From assembly GCF_000764305.2 (NCBI RefSeq), contig NW_025935823.1, positions 1-64,000 on the forward strand: a stretch of 64,000 nucleotides of DNA, in the 5' to 3' direction. The DNA is from Hyalella azteca (lineage: Eukaryota > Arthropoda > Malacostraca > Amphipoda > Hyalellidae). This document shows positions 24,601 to 36,886 of this stretch, piece after piece. How positions within the stretch are numbered: the first letter of the stretch is position 1; every line of letters begins with the position of its first letter. Position numbers and translations under genes: made by a program. Under the pieces are notes generated by a model. That model had not been told where the DNA came from. It saw only the letters and a list, made by a program, of their open reading frames with translations, and made no database searches.

Positions 24601-26100
24601 GAATCCACTTGAAAACGATTCACTGAAAATTTATCAATTTCTTTCTAAGGCTGTCATCATTTGCTTCCCGTCGGTGCGGGGAACATTACCATTATTTGAT
24701 GCTTGAAAAATGCTTCGTATCGGCGGAGAAAGTGATTTGTAGTAGCACTTTTAATAAAATTCAAATTTTTTCATTATTTTTGGGGCGGTTTGCATTAATT
24801 GTTGATCGACTGATGCAGGTCGTGTTGTTGTTAAGTGTTTGCTGGACCTCATGGGAATTTCGACTTTGTTTCTTTCAGATGCATACATAGAATTTCATTC
24901 AAACATTGCCTCGCTTTACTTCGCTTGAATATCAATGATGTTCGCATTATTCATGACTCTCAGCATTAAAAAAATGTCACGAAGTCAAAACTGATCTTTT
25001 AAGTTAGTGCAGTTTCAACATTAGGGACATCGTTCCTAAGTTTATGTTTGAAAATAATTTTTGATTCGTTTTCACGAGTTTTAAAATTTCAGTTTTTTTA
25101 TTTATCTACATTATTAATAGATTAAAATCATATTTTTTTATTAATTCCTTGAGTTTTACTTCTGTATTTTCCTAATTATGAATATGATGAATAAATAAGT
25201 AAAAATATTCAGAAATATTTTCTAATATTCAGAAATATTTTCAAATATTCAGAAAATTCAGTTTACTTAGCACTTCTTTCATTGTTCGCGGGCTGAAAAA
25301 TAATAATCCTGATGATTTACTACTAAAGTCCTAACAACCATGCTCATCCTCCCACTAGCGATTGGTCAATTAACTCTTGAAAAAATTTATGTACAGAGCT
25401 GTGCTGTATAGAGGTTGTCAGAGATCTATTCTGTGTATTGACTTGCCTATTGTCTCCTAACGTTGATTAGCCTCAGCAATTTATTAGATTTATTAGAAGC
25501 AATTTATAAGAATGGTCAAATGCGAGTTGAATGGATACATGTCGTTTTCGTACTGAACTCGTAGCAATTGAATGCAATCGAAAAGAAAACAATTTGATGT
25601 TCGCGATGAACGGCTGCCCAGTACTGTTATTAACGTTATTATGTATAATGAAGTAGAGATATAAATTGCATTCATAGAAATCATTATGATAATTGAAGCA
25701 GCCATTACTGGACATGAAGATGCTGATGATCTGTGGGAACTCGAATGGGAATTTTTGTGAATGCCAGTTTTGAATAGCGTTCCCTTATTAACGTTATAAA
25801 TTTGGAGGGAGCCGCTATGGTGACGCTGCACTTTGTTCCAAGCTTGGTCTCATTGCCGGACATTCCAGCCGACATGAGAAGCTCTTGGAGTTATAGAGCC
25901 ATTCCAGCCGGTGCTCTGCACTGTGCTTCAGTCATTTGTGCCTTTCCCGGTCTCGCTTTGTGTTTTTTTGTTGGAATCCTTTAACATATTTCGGTTCTTT
26001 TATTTCGCCATTTTTCGTTTTCAATCCTTCCTATACTGTTTCTAGACTGCATCCTTATTCGATGTTATATATAAACCATTAACCATGTGTATGTGGGTTA
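24601..26100. other. Non-coding stretch
   Basis: No gene recognised. Near 25200-25262 the word aatattcagaaatattttc occurs three times at about 20-21 bp. A minus-strand open frame of 112 codons at 25493-25831 lacks any recognisable domain. 25800-25960 is somewhat GC-richer. Confidence 0.5.
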
Positions 26101-26102
26101 TA

Positions 26103-26745
26103 AGGGGTGATTCACGAAACTTCCTGATTTGATAGCTCAATAAAAGAAGAGAGTTATCACAGAGATTTGAAGATTTTTTGCATAATAGATTTATTTGACG
26201 AAGACATTACCCGAACTTTTGCATAGTTTGTCTTGAAGATGACATCGGACAAATGACGGCACTAATTGTCAATGCATTCAGACGGGTATGTTAACGGGTG
26301 TTGACATATTGACGGGTATGTTGGCAATGGATTGGCGTATACGTTGTTGTCCAAATGAGGTAGAGTTCTTGGACATTCATTGTAAACAATTGATTTACGA
26401 TAACCCCATAAAAAATTATACGGACCAAATCGAAGGATCGGGACGTTAAAAGATGTTCACATATGAAAGAAATGAGGCGCTTTACCAAATATTTACGTGC
26501 TGAACGTTGTGAATAACGCAGAAACGCCTCTCTAGCTCTCTCTACGTTTTCGGGTGTTGTGGCAATTCGCTGACCTTCAGACCCTCTTGCATTCACACTT
26601 CCACTTGCCCTAAAAGTGTCCGCCCACTTAACAATCGATTACCGATCAGAAACCCGACTGCCGAGTACAGAATGCTCGTTTAGTAGCGTTAATGGATGAC
26701 AATTAGAAAAGTGCGCCTCGCAAGCAAACGAACGCTCACTTGTCT
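26103..26745 (-). mobile_element. Deleted mariner-like DNA transposon
   Basis: This is the span of a minus-strand mariner-like element. Its 3' end, at low coordinate, reads aggggtgattcacgaaac directly after a TA (26101-26102), as expected for TA-inserting elements. The transposase relic lies within (26157-26740). I could not find the matching inverted repeat near 26745-26900, so the 5' terminus is missing or too diverged, and the upper boundary is set by the protein relic. At about 643 bp it is roughly half of a usual 1.3-kb element. Confidence 0.7.
26157..26740 (-). pseudogene. Mariner-like transposase relic, catalytic core deleted
   Basis: Read on the minus strand from about 26740, the N-terminal DNA-binding part of an arthropod mariner-like transposase is clear: ERSFACEAHFSN, then after an in-frame TAA (26639-26641) SIVKWADTFRASGSVNARG, then TTPENVERAREAFLRYSQRS, then ARKYL. 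These match the family's WV-x-FR-x-TGSV and TPENVERVREA-x-x-RSPRRSARK signatures as I know them. In a different frame from about 26440, C-terminal pieces follow: FLWGYRKSIVY, then CIDN, a TAG stop, and RHLSDVIFKT (26229-26255); the frame ends at TGA 26157-26159. Everything between, including the catalytic acidic residues, is missing. The copy is dead: an internal deletion, a frame change and stops. Between the two halves a gacgggtatgtt word repeats near 26281-26322. Confidence 0.75.
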
Positions 26746-27815
26746 AATGCAGAGTGGAATCTGACTAGGAGGGACACAACACTTCATGACCTTGCCTTTC
26801 ATATGATGCACATGCATGACCTTGCCCCGCACTTTTCCTACAACATCTGGGGCCTTACTTTCAAAATTCGCTAAGTAAACGGAAGTACTTAAGCTCTATT
26901 GTCTTGTCTATGATTGGTGGATTTTGCTTGAAAGGCCGTCAATGATTGGCTGATGCACTTACGATCTCTTGTCTTTTTTTGAAAGTATAGGCCCTGGCTG
27001 CTTTGCGCCAAATAAAGAGGAAGTTTTAGTGAAAGCACCCTGTAAGTGGGGCTCTTTTTCGCAGCTCTGTTTGACATGAGCGAAAATATTCGCGTAGAAT
27101 TTTTCATCCATGAAATGGCAAGCCGCCCGCAAAAATTCGGAAAGAAGGCTGAGAGCGTTTGCCATTACAATGTATAATTTTTGCGTCTCCTCGATCAGGT
27201 ATTCCAATCCATTTCTTGATCAATGTATATGTCATGACAATAATTTTTCAAGGCAGAATTTATAAATGTGCTGTATTTTTTATTCAAATGCTTTCTGATT
27301 GGCCTTTCAACGATTGGTCAGTGTATGGAATGAATTTTAATTTTCATCTGATAATACAAACATCGGAGCCAACTTCATCAATTTCAACATTCTTTGTGTG
27401 GCAGCTGAACTCATGAAATTTGTTTTCACTTCCAACAGTCAATTTTATTAAACCTTTTCGAGGCTTCTCGCTGAAACTGCGTCCTGTTAATGATGTATTA
27501 TTACGTAGACATAAAGTGCTAATGGAATAAAAACTCGTTCACATTTCTGCTGCGATAATTTTGAACGTTTCTTTATCACATCCTAGATTTTATTTTTATG
27601 AATTAATATTATCCTATTTACAATAGTTTATTGCTTGAGCGAATCCAGGGCGCGTTTCTCATGGTAAGCAGGAAATATCCGAGGCAAAATAGGCGAGTTT
27701 TCTCGGTTGCGCGCGGCTTAGCGAAGGCGAGATCGATGTTGATGCTGCGGCCATGCGAAGACGCGACGTCGCCTCCGATGTTCTTCGTGCAATCTAGCCA
27801 ATCGTGCAATCTTTG
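26746..27815. other. Non-coding stretch
   Basis: No gene recognised. A short repeat (catgaccttgcc) occurs at about 26785 and 26815. Minus-strand frames near 26889-27207 (72-82 codons) read as plausible proteins but have no recognisable domain. 27640-27800 is GC-richer and leads into the 33-bp array. Confidence 0.45.
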
Positions 27816-28166
27816 TGCAATCTAGAAATGCTATAATTGCAATCATCATGCAATCTAGAAATACTATAATTGCAATATTCGTGCAATCTAGAAATACTAT
27901 AATTGCAATATTCGTGCAATCTAGAAATACTATAATTGCAATATTCGTGCAAGCTAGAAATACTATAATTGCAATCTTCGTGCAATATAGATATACTATA
28001 ATTGCAATCTTCGTGCAATCTAGATATACTATAATTGCAATCTTCGTGCAATCTAGAAATACTATAATTGCAATCTTCGTGCAATTTAGAAATGCTATAA
28101 TTGCAATCTTCATGCAATCTAGAAATGCTATAGTTGCAAACTTCGTGCAATCTAGAAATGCTATAA
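27816..28166. repeat. 33-bp minisatellite, 10.6 copies in perfect phase
   Basis: The unit tgcaatctagaaatac-tataattgcaatcttcg repeats from 27816; the last partial unit starts at 28146, exactly ten periods later with no indel. Two truncated leader copies precede it (gtgcaatctag near 27788, gtgcaatctt near 27804). Most units carry the palindromic octamer ATTGCAAT, a C/EBP-like half-site. Since 33 = 11 codons, three long frames stay open: plus 27815-28174, minus 27794-28150 (a CNYSISRLHED repeat) and minus 27718-28113 (a hydrophobic IAIIVFLDCTK repeat). With both strands open and no flanking coding signal, I regard these frames as incidental. Confidence 0.97.
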
Positions 28167-29321
28167 ATGAGTGATGAGAATTTATTTTTTAATGGTATAT
28201 TGCACCAATATTGTGAAATTCTGTAAGCTATTTTGTTAAAAAATACTTAAGTACTTGATTAATCGTGTGCAAGATTGATATGACAGATCTAAGACATTAT
28301 TCTCAATAACCAAAGTGGCGTATGAAATATACCTGGGAAATGTTTCCTCATAATTCTGAATTGGAATTTCGAAATTTGTATGCCCACTCTTGAAATTTTG
28401 TGTAACGCCTGTTGAAATATTTATTTCAGCGAAGAAAGTCTATGATCGTCACCCCCTAGAACTTGAATCGAATTTTCTGCAAGGATTCAACTTATGAATT
28501 TTGGAGCAGGGAGCCTGATATTGTGATGAAAGATCCCGCACGATCTTAGGGACGCTGTCTCCCGTAACTTCTTTAATGAAGGACGAATTTCCGGGCCTGG
28601 AACAAATTAGAAGCCAAGCGTAACACGAGCGCTGTCGTCTCCTTCAACTTCCCGCATGTACTCTACATCGTAAGCCATCGTCGGCAGACGTTTGGTCGTA
28701 CATTGGCCGCCTAAATGCCGCTATAGCTTAAACTATGTTGAAAGTAGCTGAAAATGCGCTTCATAAGGTTGGATAAAGCGCAGAGGTAACTTGGGTCTCG
28801 AAACGTAAATGCCTGAATAACTGTGAAAAGCATCTGCAATAAAAACATTGTTTTTATCCCGCGTCTGTGCTATTAATTGAATTTTGCGCTGGAATCTAGG
28901 GTACCAATTATCTCGACTTTCTGCCTCCAATTGGGTCGATTTTGTTCGAGTTTATCTACCGTAAATGCCGATAATGTCGCCACAGCACTCAAGTCGCCGG
29001 CCTTCAAAAGAAATGATCTTCTCTCTAAAATAAGCTAGTTTATAATAAGCTTTATATTCTAACTAATGCATAAGTCGCAACTTTGTAGCGCGTTCATAAT
29101 AGCTTCGTATTCATGATGTCGCTATCGAACCCTTAAAATTGAAGTACTGAATAGTATTATACGTTTTCTAGAGACGAGAGGCGATGGCAGAGCAGTATTA
29201 GCCGAGTGTTGAGTGTTGACTTGTGTGCCATTGACGTTACGAGACTAACACATGCATCAGAAAATCGTATTAGCATTCAGTTCCGAGTACAGTGTCATGT
29301 TAAATAAATATTGTTGACCTA
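28167..29321. other. Non-coding stretch
   Basis: No gene recognised. 28540-28720 is slightly GC-richer, with only short open frames. Confidence 0.5.
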
Positions 29322-29350
29322 CTGGAATATTTTTTCCAAAAATATTCCAG
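29322..29350. repeat. Perfect hairpin: 13-bp stem, 3-nt loop
   Basis: ctggaatattttt (29322-29334) and aaaaatattccag (29338-29350) are exact reverse complements around the loop tcc. The word ctactggaatatt recurs just downstream at about 29363, where it pairs with cagtag near 29382-29387, so the 29320-29390 segment is a nested set of inverted repeats. Confidence 0.9.
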
Positions 29351-29390
29351 AAAATATTTTTTCTACTGGAATATTAAAAAACAGTAGAAA

Positions 29391-31370
29391 ATTCTTGTCG
29401 TCGATGGCGTCATGAGTGAATCCAAGTTGTATACTAGACAGCGTTTGTGACTACTTGAACTGTCCCGATTTGTGCTAGCGCTTGATGCTTTGGGAAGATA
29501 TGAGGTCTGCGTTTTGGATTAGTCTCTATTTTTTATTTATTTTTTTTTGGTTTGGCTTAAGAATGGGAATCCTATGTTGTGCGGTATTGACCTGGGATAT
29601 GTTTGCATTTGTGAGGTGAAAATCTGGGACATGGCTTCGCGTTCAGTGACAAGTCTGCGTTCTGTGCCGATAGTTTCCGATTTTCTGGCCACTGCTCGCG
29701 GTTGCGGATGAGAGCGGCTTTGGTCTCAGTCTCCGGAGGCTCAAGAAAAGAAAGACTTCTGTCGTGAATCTCGTGCTTTATATTGCACTCGAGAGGACAT
29801 TTGCAAGTAACTATTTTTACCAATATTGGTCGCAACTTTCAAATTTCAAGTTAAAATATTTCGCAAAAATTTTCAGATTAATTTTGGAGTATCCGACTTA
29901 TATCATATGGTTATGTTTTCAAAGTTGAAATAAAAAAGTGATGAAAACAAATAAGAATTCTATAATAATGGGAAGTTCATATCATAGCTATCTTCTAAAA
30001 GTTTAAATAAAAGCTTAATTCGGATAAATTAAAAAAAATAACAACTAGAAAATAATATATGTTATCATTTGAATGTAAGCAGCAACATGACGTAATCACA
30101 ACGACTATAAGGTCATGCGATACTTTGACCTGCTAAACACGACTTATCTTTTCTGCTTGGTCAGAAGAGCAACATTAATCTTGCTGGACACTTGAATCAA
30201 CATTTATTTGGTTATGTTAATTGTTCCGCCAGATAAGAAGTTCGTTCTTCGAGACCACACATGTTGTGATGTTACAAAAGCGACTGGCAGATATAGTGGA
30301 TCAATATATTTCCCTTCCTTGGACATTCCCTCAAGCAGGGAAGCATACGAGACAACGATTATCAAGATGCATGTCTGTCATGCATGTTAACGGGACACAG
30401 CACCTGCGTGCGTATTCGCAGTTATCTCCACTAAATTTTTTGGCTCTTTATGATTGACCGGATTGACAGTCGTTATAGTCATTAGGAAAACTATATATTA
30501 GATGTCCCAGCATTTTAATCTATATTCAGATTTAATAGAAAAATCTTAGCGGTCCCTTGTCACGACTACGTCGTTTCATTTCCCCCAAGTGGCAATAATA
30601 AGAAATTATGCGGGTCTTTGCCTCAATGAACGCGATTCTCGGTGTTTACAGCCTGGTCTTCGTGTGGGAAATCTGAGGAAACTTTTCTCGCGACGACGGC
30701 AATTGGCGGCACAATTCCCACGAGCTTCGATGGCTGTTATTTGCGCTCTGGACGACTTGCTATGTCCTCGAATTTGTGTGACCGAACCGTGTTTTTTTCT
30801 ACGACGTGATGCGTTCTATGCATCTTCAATTTTAACGTGAAACTTTATATTACTTTCGGAGCGACCAAGAGCTCAGTCCTAATGTGTTGTCATCAGTAGG
30901 GCGACCAAGTGTGTTGAATTTTTGGACCTTGGTTCGAAATTCAAAACTCATTTTATGATGCCCTCGGAAATTCATTGACTTCCATTAATAAAGATTATTT
31001 TCAAATCATGGACAGATGTATTCTAAAACTTCTATTTAGTTATAAGTATCTATTTATGTCCTTTACTTCAATTATAATGTACTGGATTATTGTAAAAATA
31101 CTGTGGTAATGCCTGTTATTTGTAAAAATAGTGAATGTTTAATACGTGATAGCTATTCAAAAATGAAATATTTAGTCATGGACGATTTATATGGTGAATT
31201 TGCTGGGTGTTTTCTTTGTTTTTAAATTCTTTGTGAACTTGCGATTTAAACAGCCTGGTGTTGAATCGAATTTTCTTCAATATTGACGTCTCCAAGAACC
31301 TTATTTAATAAAGCTTAGTGTCAGAATGCAGCGGAAACCATCGGCACTGGCGTAACTGAAGTCCTTGGAG
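29391..31370. other. Non-coding stretch
   Basis: No gene recognised. A pyrimidine-rich tract lies near 29530. Open frames of 60-87 codons around 29.6-30.8 kb show no family resemblance. Confidence 0.5.
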
Positions 31371-31410
31371 CGGTGGCGGCTGGAAGGGCTCCTTCCAACC
31401 GCCATCACAG
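31371..31410. repeat. GC-rich hairpin
   Basis: ggcggctggaagg (31375-31387) pairs with ccttccaaccgcc (31391-31403) over 12 of 13 positions around the loop gct. The stem extends imperfectly outward (cggt on the left, atcac on the right). This is unusually GC-rich for the region. The loop is too short for a typical pre-miRNA. Confidence 0.75.
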
Positions 31411-34400
31411 GCCATCACTACTCAATAACGCGCTCTTAAATTGTTTATGGCGACCCTAAAGCTCATGGCAAGTTTCAATTGACAATATCTTTGAGAAAGA
31501 GGAAACCTTATGTTGAAAGATGGCTATTCTTCGCGCTCTTATAGCTAACTAAGGAAATATTTTATGGCTCTCGATGAGCAATATGACCTTCTGATTCGTG
31601 ACGCGTTTAGATTTTTGAATTTATATCCGACTTGAATTACGAAAAACTTTTCCTCTGTTTTTAGGCAGTCACGATTTCGTTATAATGATTCTCACTCTCT
31701 CCCTTATTGGGCATTTGATTGGATGGCTGGAAAAACTATTTGTTTTCAAGCCTGTTTCGAAGTCTTCTGAATTAACTTCTCGCAAACTTTACGTGGTGCA
31801 GAGAACTTTATTATCTATTCGATATTTTTGATGATTGCATATCTTGAATTAAAGTGATGACTCAACTAGACCGGCTTGAAATAAAGAAATTGTGGCTTGT
31901 AAGAATGTCAGGCACAATTGTACCCACCAAATATTGGGATCAAGTTATCACCAAGAATTTTAACTCGCCCAATTAAATTCAAGGAATGTAAGTCGCAATT
32001 GAATTAATTAATTTTGATTTATGTTTCAGTTTCATATTGGTTGAAGCAGTCACTGGGATTTTCCTTGTCTATTTCTACTCAGGTTTTCAAATTTCCAGAA
32101 TTGTTTAATATTGTGTGTGAATGCTAAAAAGTATTTCTCGTCTGATGTGTCCACTTTGACACTTCACCAGGCTCCCGACGTCGGTAATGTATAGCGTCAT
32201 CAATTAGTCGAATTGTGCCAATATGCTAGACTTTAGAACTTATCTGGTGCTTGTTAGAGAAAATCCTCCGGGCTGTGTACGAAATGCTGGTTGAATTCAA
32301 ATAATCTGAATCGAAACATCTACTCGGATTATTTTGCTTCTTTCGGTTTATCAAATTCGTTGAAATGAAGCTTTTAATTAACGACGAGACCGGAATTAAA
32401 TCGTGCGATGACCTCTGTTACTAAATAACAGCGATCACAGTGAGTGTGGAATCAATATGAGTCTACAAGTCTGGGTTGTGACATTGATTTTTATTTATTA
32501 AGTATATCAAGTCGTATCAATACAATAAAGTTGTGGCCAGGCATTTCGTATTTATTTGCTAGAGTGTACCAGAGATTATGTAAGTGTAACGCAGTGCCTG
32601 ATCGTTTCATAACCCCAGAAATGTGGAGACGCTGTGCCAAAATGCGTAATTCAAAGTATATGAATTCAAAGTATGTAAGAATTATGTGAATATGACTTAC
32701 CGTGAGAAGATTCACTATTCGATAAATCTGCGAATATGACTTTTGGTCAATCACGCCATTATTCGCTTATGCATAGTCACGAAGTATCATATAAAGCATT
32801 TCAGGAGTAATGTATGGCTGTGACACGGTGTCAGTTTGTGCCACTGCTGCGCGCCAGAGAGATGGCAGCTCTCGAGCGCACTCGGTTCATCACTGGAAGC
32901 AAACAGCTGTCTTATATTGGCCCATAAATTGAGTGCGAGCGCAGCTATTGCAGTCATCTGACGACCATGCATCCTCCTATATTCTGCCGCTCGCAAATCG
33001 GTCTCGATAAAAATCGTAACAAGATATTGCCCGTATTGGCCACGAAATTCTCATCTCTGCAGAGATGTCACGAACGAATACCTTGGGCTTCCTGTTGTGC
33101 TTTTTGCTATTAATTTCATGCTTTGATTATTCCCTCTTACAATTCTCAGCATATTTGCATAGTTGTTAATGGGATCATGGTCATTATCTTAAGCGTGTAT
33201 CAGTAGTATTTATGAGAATACACAAAAAAAGCCTGTTACCTCTTATAATTAGTACATATATAGCTGCGTCTTCATCAATATAATAAAGTGTTATTGATTC
33301 TGTCGGTATGATCTATTTTGAGGCAATTAATCGTAGGAGCAACCTTTGAAGAATAATAAATGTGCTTCATAATATCTGTGGTGCAGTGCAAAGGTATTGA
33401 TTTATTCCTTTTTTCTGGTAATGGGATAAGTCGAGCTCTGTAGTGTGTGACTTGCTATGTTGTTTGCGTAAAGTTTTTCTGGGAATGCCTGTCAAGATTG
33501 TAAGTAACTGCACATATTTTATTTTTTGATAAGGTTCTGTTGTCGGAGGTCGACGATAAATTTGATTGCCTCAAAAACGATTTTGCCGTACATGAAAATT
33601 TTGTTGTATTATTTTCCTAAATTTTCTGGTCATTTCTGACTCTCTGCGGCGCACAACCAATATCGGGAAATCTCGACCTTATTATCTTTCAATTTGATGA
33701 TATTCGGAAAACCGCTTGAGTTTTTCTAACAGCGTTGGATCCAATTGTAAGTTAAGTTATTGACAGCTAAGTTGAGTGTGTGCTGTCTTCTTGAACCTGC
33801 AAGACACTAACGATTGAACAAATATTTAAAAATATATCTGATGATCTTCATATTGGATCTTCGAGTCCGCTGGTCACATAAAATCAAGAATTTTGCTTCA
33901 TGTAATTACTGCAGGAAGGAGTGTTGCGTTTGTTATCGTTTATTACATAGGCTCCCCAAATTTATGATTACGCATCTGATTATCGACTCAATCATGAATG
34001 ACCAATTAGTTTAATCAGTATAACTGCATGCACAGCATAACTGCATGTGCGGGATAACTACATGTACGCATGCAGCTGCTGGGTCTCGTTAGCTTGCATA
34101 TAGCAGATATACTTCTCGCTTATCACTTCCGTATGCTTCCTTGCCTGTGAGATTGTCCAAGCAAGGGATATTATTAACACGTTGATCTCAGGAGCCGTTG
34201 CAGTGCGTGCCGTTTATCAATAATCAACCGCGGTCCAACATCGGTCAGACGGGAATTACTGAGTTTGCCGAACGGTTGCACGGCGCCGGCATTTGTCACG
34301 GACGAAGAACTTCAGTTGTTCACAGAAGCACGAACTGTAAATCTCGATGTTGAGCCAGCTGATGTGTGTCATGCATGGCACGTATCATGTGTGTTGTGTG

Positions 34401-36028
34401 TATGGTCGTGTGTGATGCGTTAAGGCATGATGCTTTGCATGATGGTCGAGTGTTGTTAGCAACCTATCAGTGTTAGCCTTCGCCTTTGCAAACCGTTCAA
34501 CGTTTTTCTACTGATGCGTGTGATGAGTAACTGTATATAGTTTTAATTTATCTAAGCGACGATCGAAGATGTATTCGATGGCAAATTGCGATGTTTGTGT
34601 ATTATTGTGAGTGACACGTTTATAATACGTTACTATTGCGACAGATTACATTTTTATGTTTACGCCTGTCGAGATTTACAGTTCTTAATGCATGTGAACT
34701 TGAATTTATACCATCGTTTTTGCTAGAGCGAAGATCTATGACACATAATCGCGGGAAATTTCTAACGAACTCGTTAATGCTGCGAGTTCTATGACATTAA
34801 AAATTATTTACGGTAATATAACGGTTGTAACAACAATGGGTTACGTTCCCCTTAATGGGATATAGGCCAGGGGCACCATTGATTTCTATGCTGCTATGCA
34901 ACTCTCCGTGAAAGTGAAAACAGGTTTTGTTTCAGCTACTGAAACAATGGCTTGAGCACATAGCGTTGTCTGTAGAGCTGGCCGGGAGTGAGCCCCATGC
35001 GTCGATAATTATTCATTTATATTTTTTGATAGTCCTGCTGTGATAATTATGTATTATATTTATTGATCATGCAGCTGTGTTTTTCAATCAGCATTATATT
35101 GTTAAGCGATAGGGCTTGTCGATTTAATTTTACCCAACTTGGTGCTGATCATTATAGAAGTATGATGACACTGCTACGGGTTGCATGCATGTATGTTACA
35201 TTTGGGCAATGTTGTGTAATTTATCTTAATTTGTACGCAATCTGATTTAGCCATCTTATGACCATTTCTTCATCCTGCAAATGATACTAATTTTTCTCAA
35301 TTTATTGTTGGTAAGTTTAAGTAAAACCCCGTTCATCCTGTGTTGTATCAATCAAATTATATATTATGGGTAATTAGTCTTTACCACCTCGTCAGATTTA
35401 CTGATCAGATTAATATCCTGATCATATTAGAAACTAAATATTTATCTATCCTATAGATTATATTTTATGGGTCTTCAGCAGCACTTCAAATTTACTGATC
35501 ATACCAAGAAAAATTTGATTTAGATGTATTGCTGTTAGAAAAGTCGGCGCATCAAGTCGTGGATTGTTCATGAGAAACAAAATGGAGGACATGGAATGTT
35601 GACCTGTGCAGATAATAATTAAGAAATGTATAATTGTGCAAAAGTTTAGAAACGTGAAACAATGTAAATGATAGGCAATATTAACCGATTGTGATGACAA
35701 GATATGTAAACTGATCTAAATGATAAGAATTATTACAGACGTAGATGATAAGAACTGTTGACCAACAGGGAGGTTTGGGCGAAACATTCGCTTAAAAATA
35801 GACTCAATTTACTTCCGTTTAGAAAAAAAGTTTTTTGTCTTCATTCTTAAAACGAAATTATAGAAAATAGATGTTTACTACAAGGTCATGTGATTCTCGT
35901 CGAAGACATAAGAAAAAAAACGAAATTGATGATTGCGTCAAATTATGTAGCATTCAACTTCTACTCGAATAGAATGGAAATAACGAAATTAATGATTGCA
36001 TCAAATTATACAACACCCTTACAATTAT
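31411..36028. other. Non-coding stretch with a few small repeats
   Basis: No gene recognised. Visible structure: a perfect 16-bp palindrome CATCTCTGCAGAGATG at 33052-33067; a 17-bp degenerate triplet around ataactgcatg at about 34016-34066; a TG-rich zone at 34365-34450; and a 63-bp-spaced pair of ~28-bp words (cgaaattgatgattgcgtca at 35921, with a close copy at 35984). 34190-34340 is GC-richer but has no supported frame. Confidence 0.5.
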
Positions 36029-36056
36029 ACACCCTTAATTATACAATTAAGGGTGT
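36029..36056. repeat. Perfect hairpin: 12-bp stem, 4-nt loop
   Basis: acacccttaatt (36029-36040) and aattaagggtgt (36045-36056) are exact reverse complements around atac. Its right arm also pairs with the next acaccc (36059-36064), leading directly into the (CCCTTA)n tract. Confidence 0.9.
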
Positions 36057-36061
36057 AAACA

Positions 36062-36094
36062 CCCTTACCCTTACCCTTACCCTTACCCTTACCC
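36062..36094. repeat. (CCCTTA)5.5 hexamer repeat
   Basis: Five perfect CCCTTA units plus a final CCC; single cccttа-like words also occur before (about 36015-36021) and after (about 36118-36124) the tract. The opposite strand reads (GGGTAA)n, with evenly spaced G-triplets that could form a G-quadruplex. This is not the canonical arthropod telomere repeat (TTAGG) nor TTAGGG. Confidence 0.92.
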
Positions 36095-36657
36095 AAACAA
36101 CCTTTATTAAACAATTTACCCTTAACTTTGCAATGGATAGTTAACTGTATATACTTGGGTACATTGCGTATACCCTATGAACTCCGCTAGCGTACCGCAT
36201 GACCTCCGTTAGAGGTCTAAGATATAAACCAGCATACGCTGGGCCGATAATTAATAGCATAACTTACACAAACGTGCAATTTTCTGCGAACCTGAGCTTC
36301 AATACCTACGTGCTGAAGTTCCCTGAAGTGGTACAATGATGGTATGCCTTCTTCACAATAAAATGGTCTTCATAGACTAGTATTAGTACTGTGCTAAGAG
36401 AACAAAATGGATTGGCTATTGTAATGGTGGTTGCCAAAGTCATCATTTATTATGTTATGATGTTAATGAAGAACATAGCTTTGAAATTATTTCCCAGGGC
36501 TGTCAGTAAACACATCATTTTTTTCGCTTCAAAAACTTTGTTCACTAAACTTCTTACGTATATTTATTGAACTTTGCTATTTCCCTTTGGGTCATATAGG
36601 GGTCTTCTATATAATCTTCCTTCACCACCACAAAATGCACTTTATAAGTTATTATTA
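36095..36657. other. Non-coding stretch
   Basis: No gene or repeat recognised between the hexamer tract and the Tc1-type element. Confidence 0.5.
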
Positions 36658-36659
36658 TA

Positions 36660-36776
36660 CAGTGGGGGGAAATAAATATTCGTACACTTGAAAAATCGTA
36701 TTTTAATGTATGTAAGTACCCAAACTTAACAGGAAAAGTGATTTAAATTATGTATAGAGACGCATAGTATTCAAAA
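36660..36776 (+). repeat. Tc1-type left inverted repeat, 117 bp
   Basis: Matches the right repeat over 117 positions with one visible mismatch (cccaaac here against cacaaac in the reverse complement of the right copy, near 36718-36724). Confidence 0.95.
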
Positions 36777-36886
36777 ATGCTATCAAAAGAAATTAAATCT
36801 CAATGCAACAAAAAACAATGCAACATGTTCACTTTTCGGGGTGAAAAAAGTATTCGTACAAAACAATAAATCCGCATTATTTTAAT

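Noticed and set aside
26959..27207. Host exon on the minus strand next to the mariner relic
   Set aside because: The frame reads like a protein, but another minus frame overlaps it, composition is average, and no splice sites or family match were seen.
36062..36094. Interstitial telomere repeat
   Set aside because: CCCTTA (GGGTAA on the other strand) is not TTAGG or TTAGGG in any rotation.
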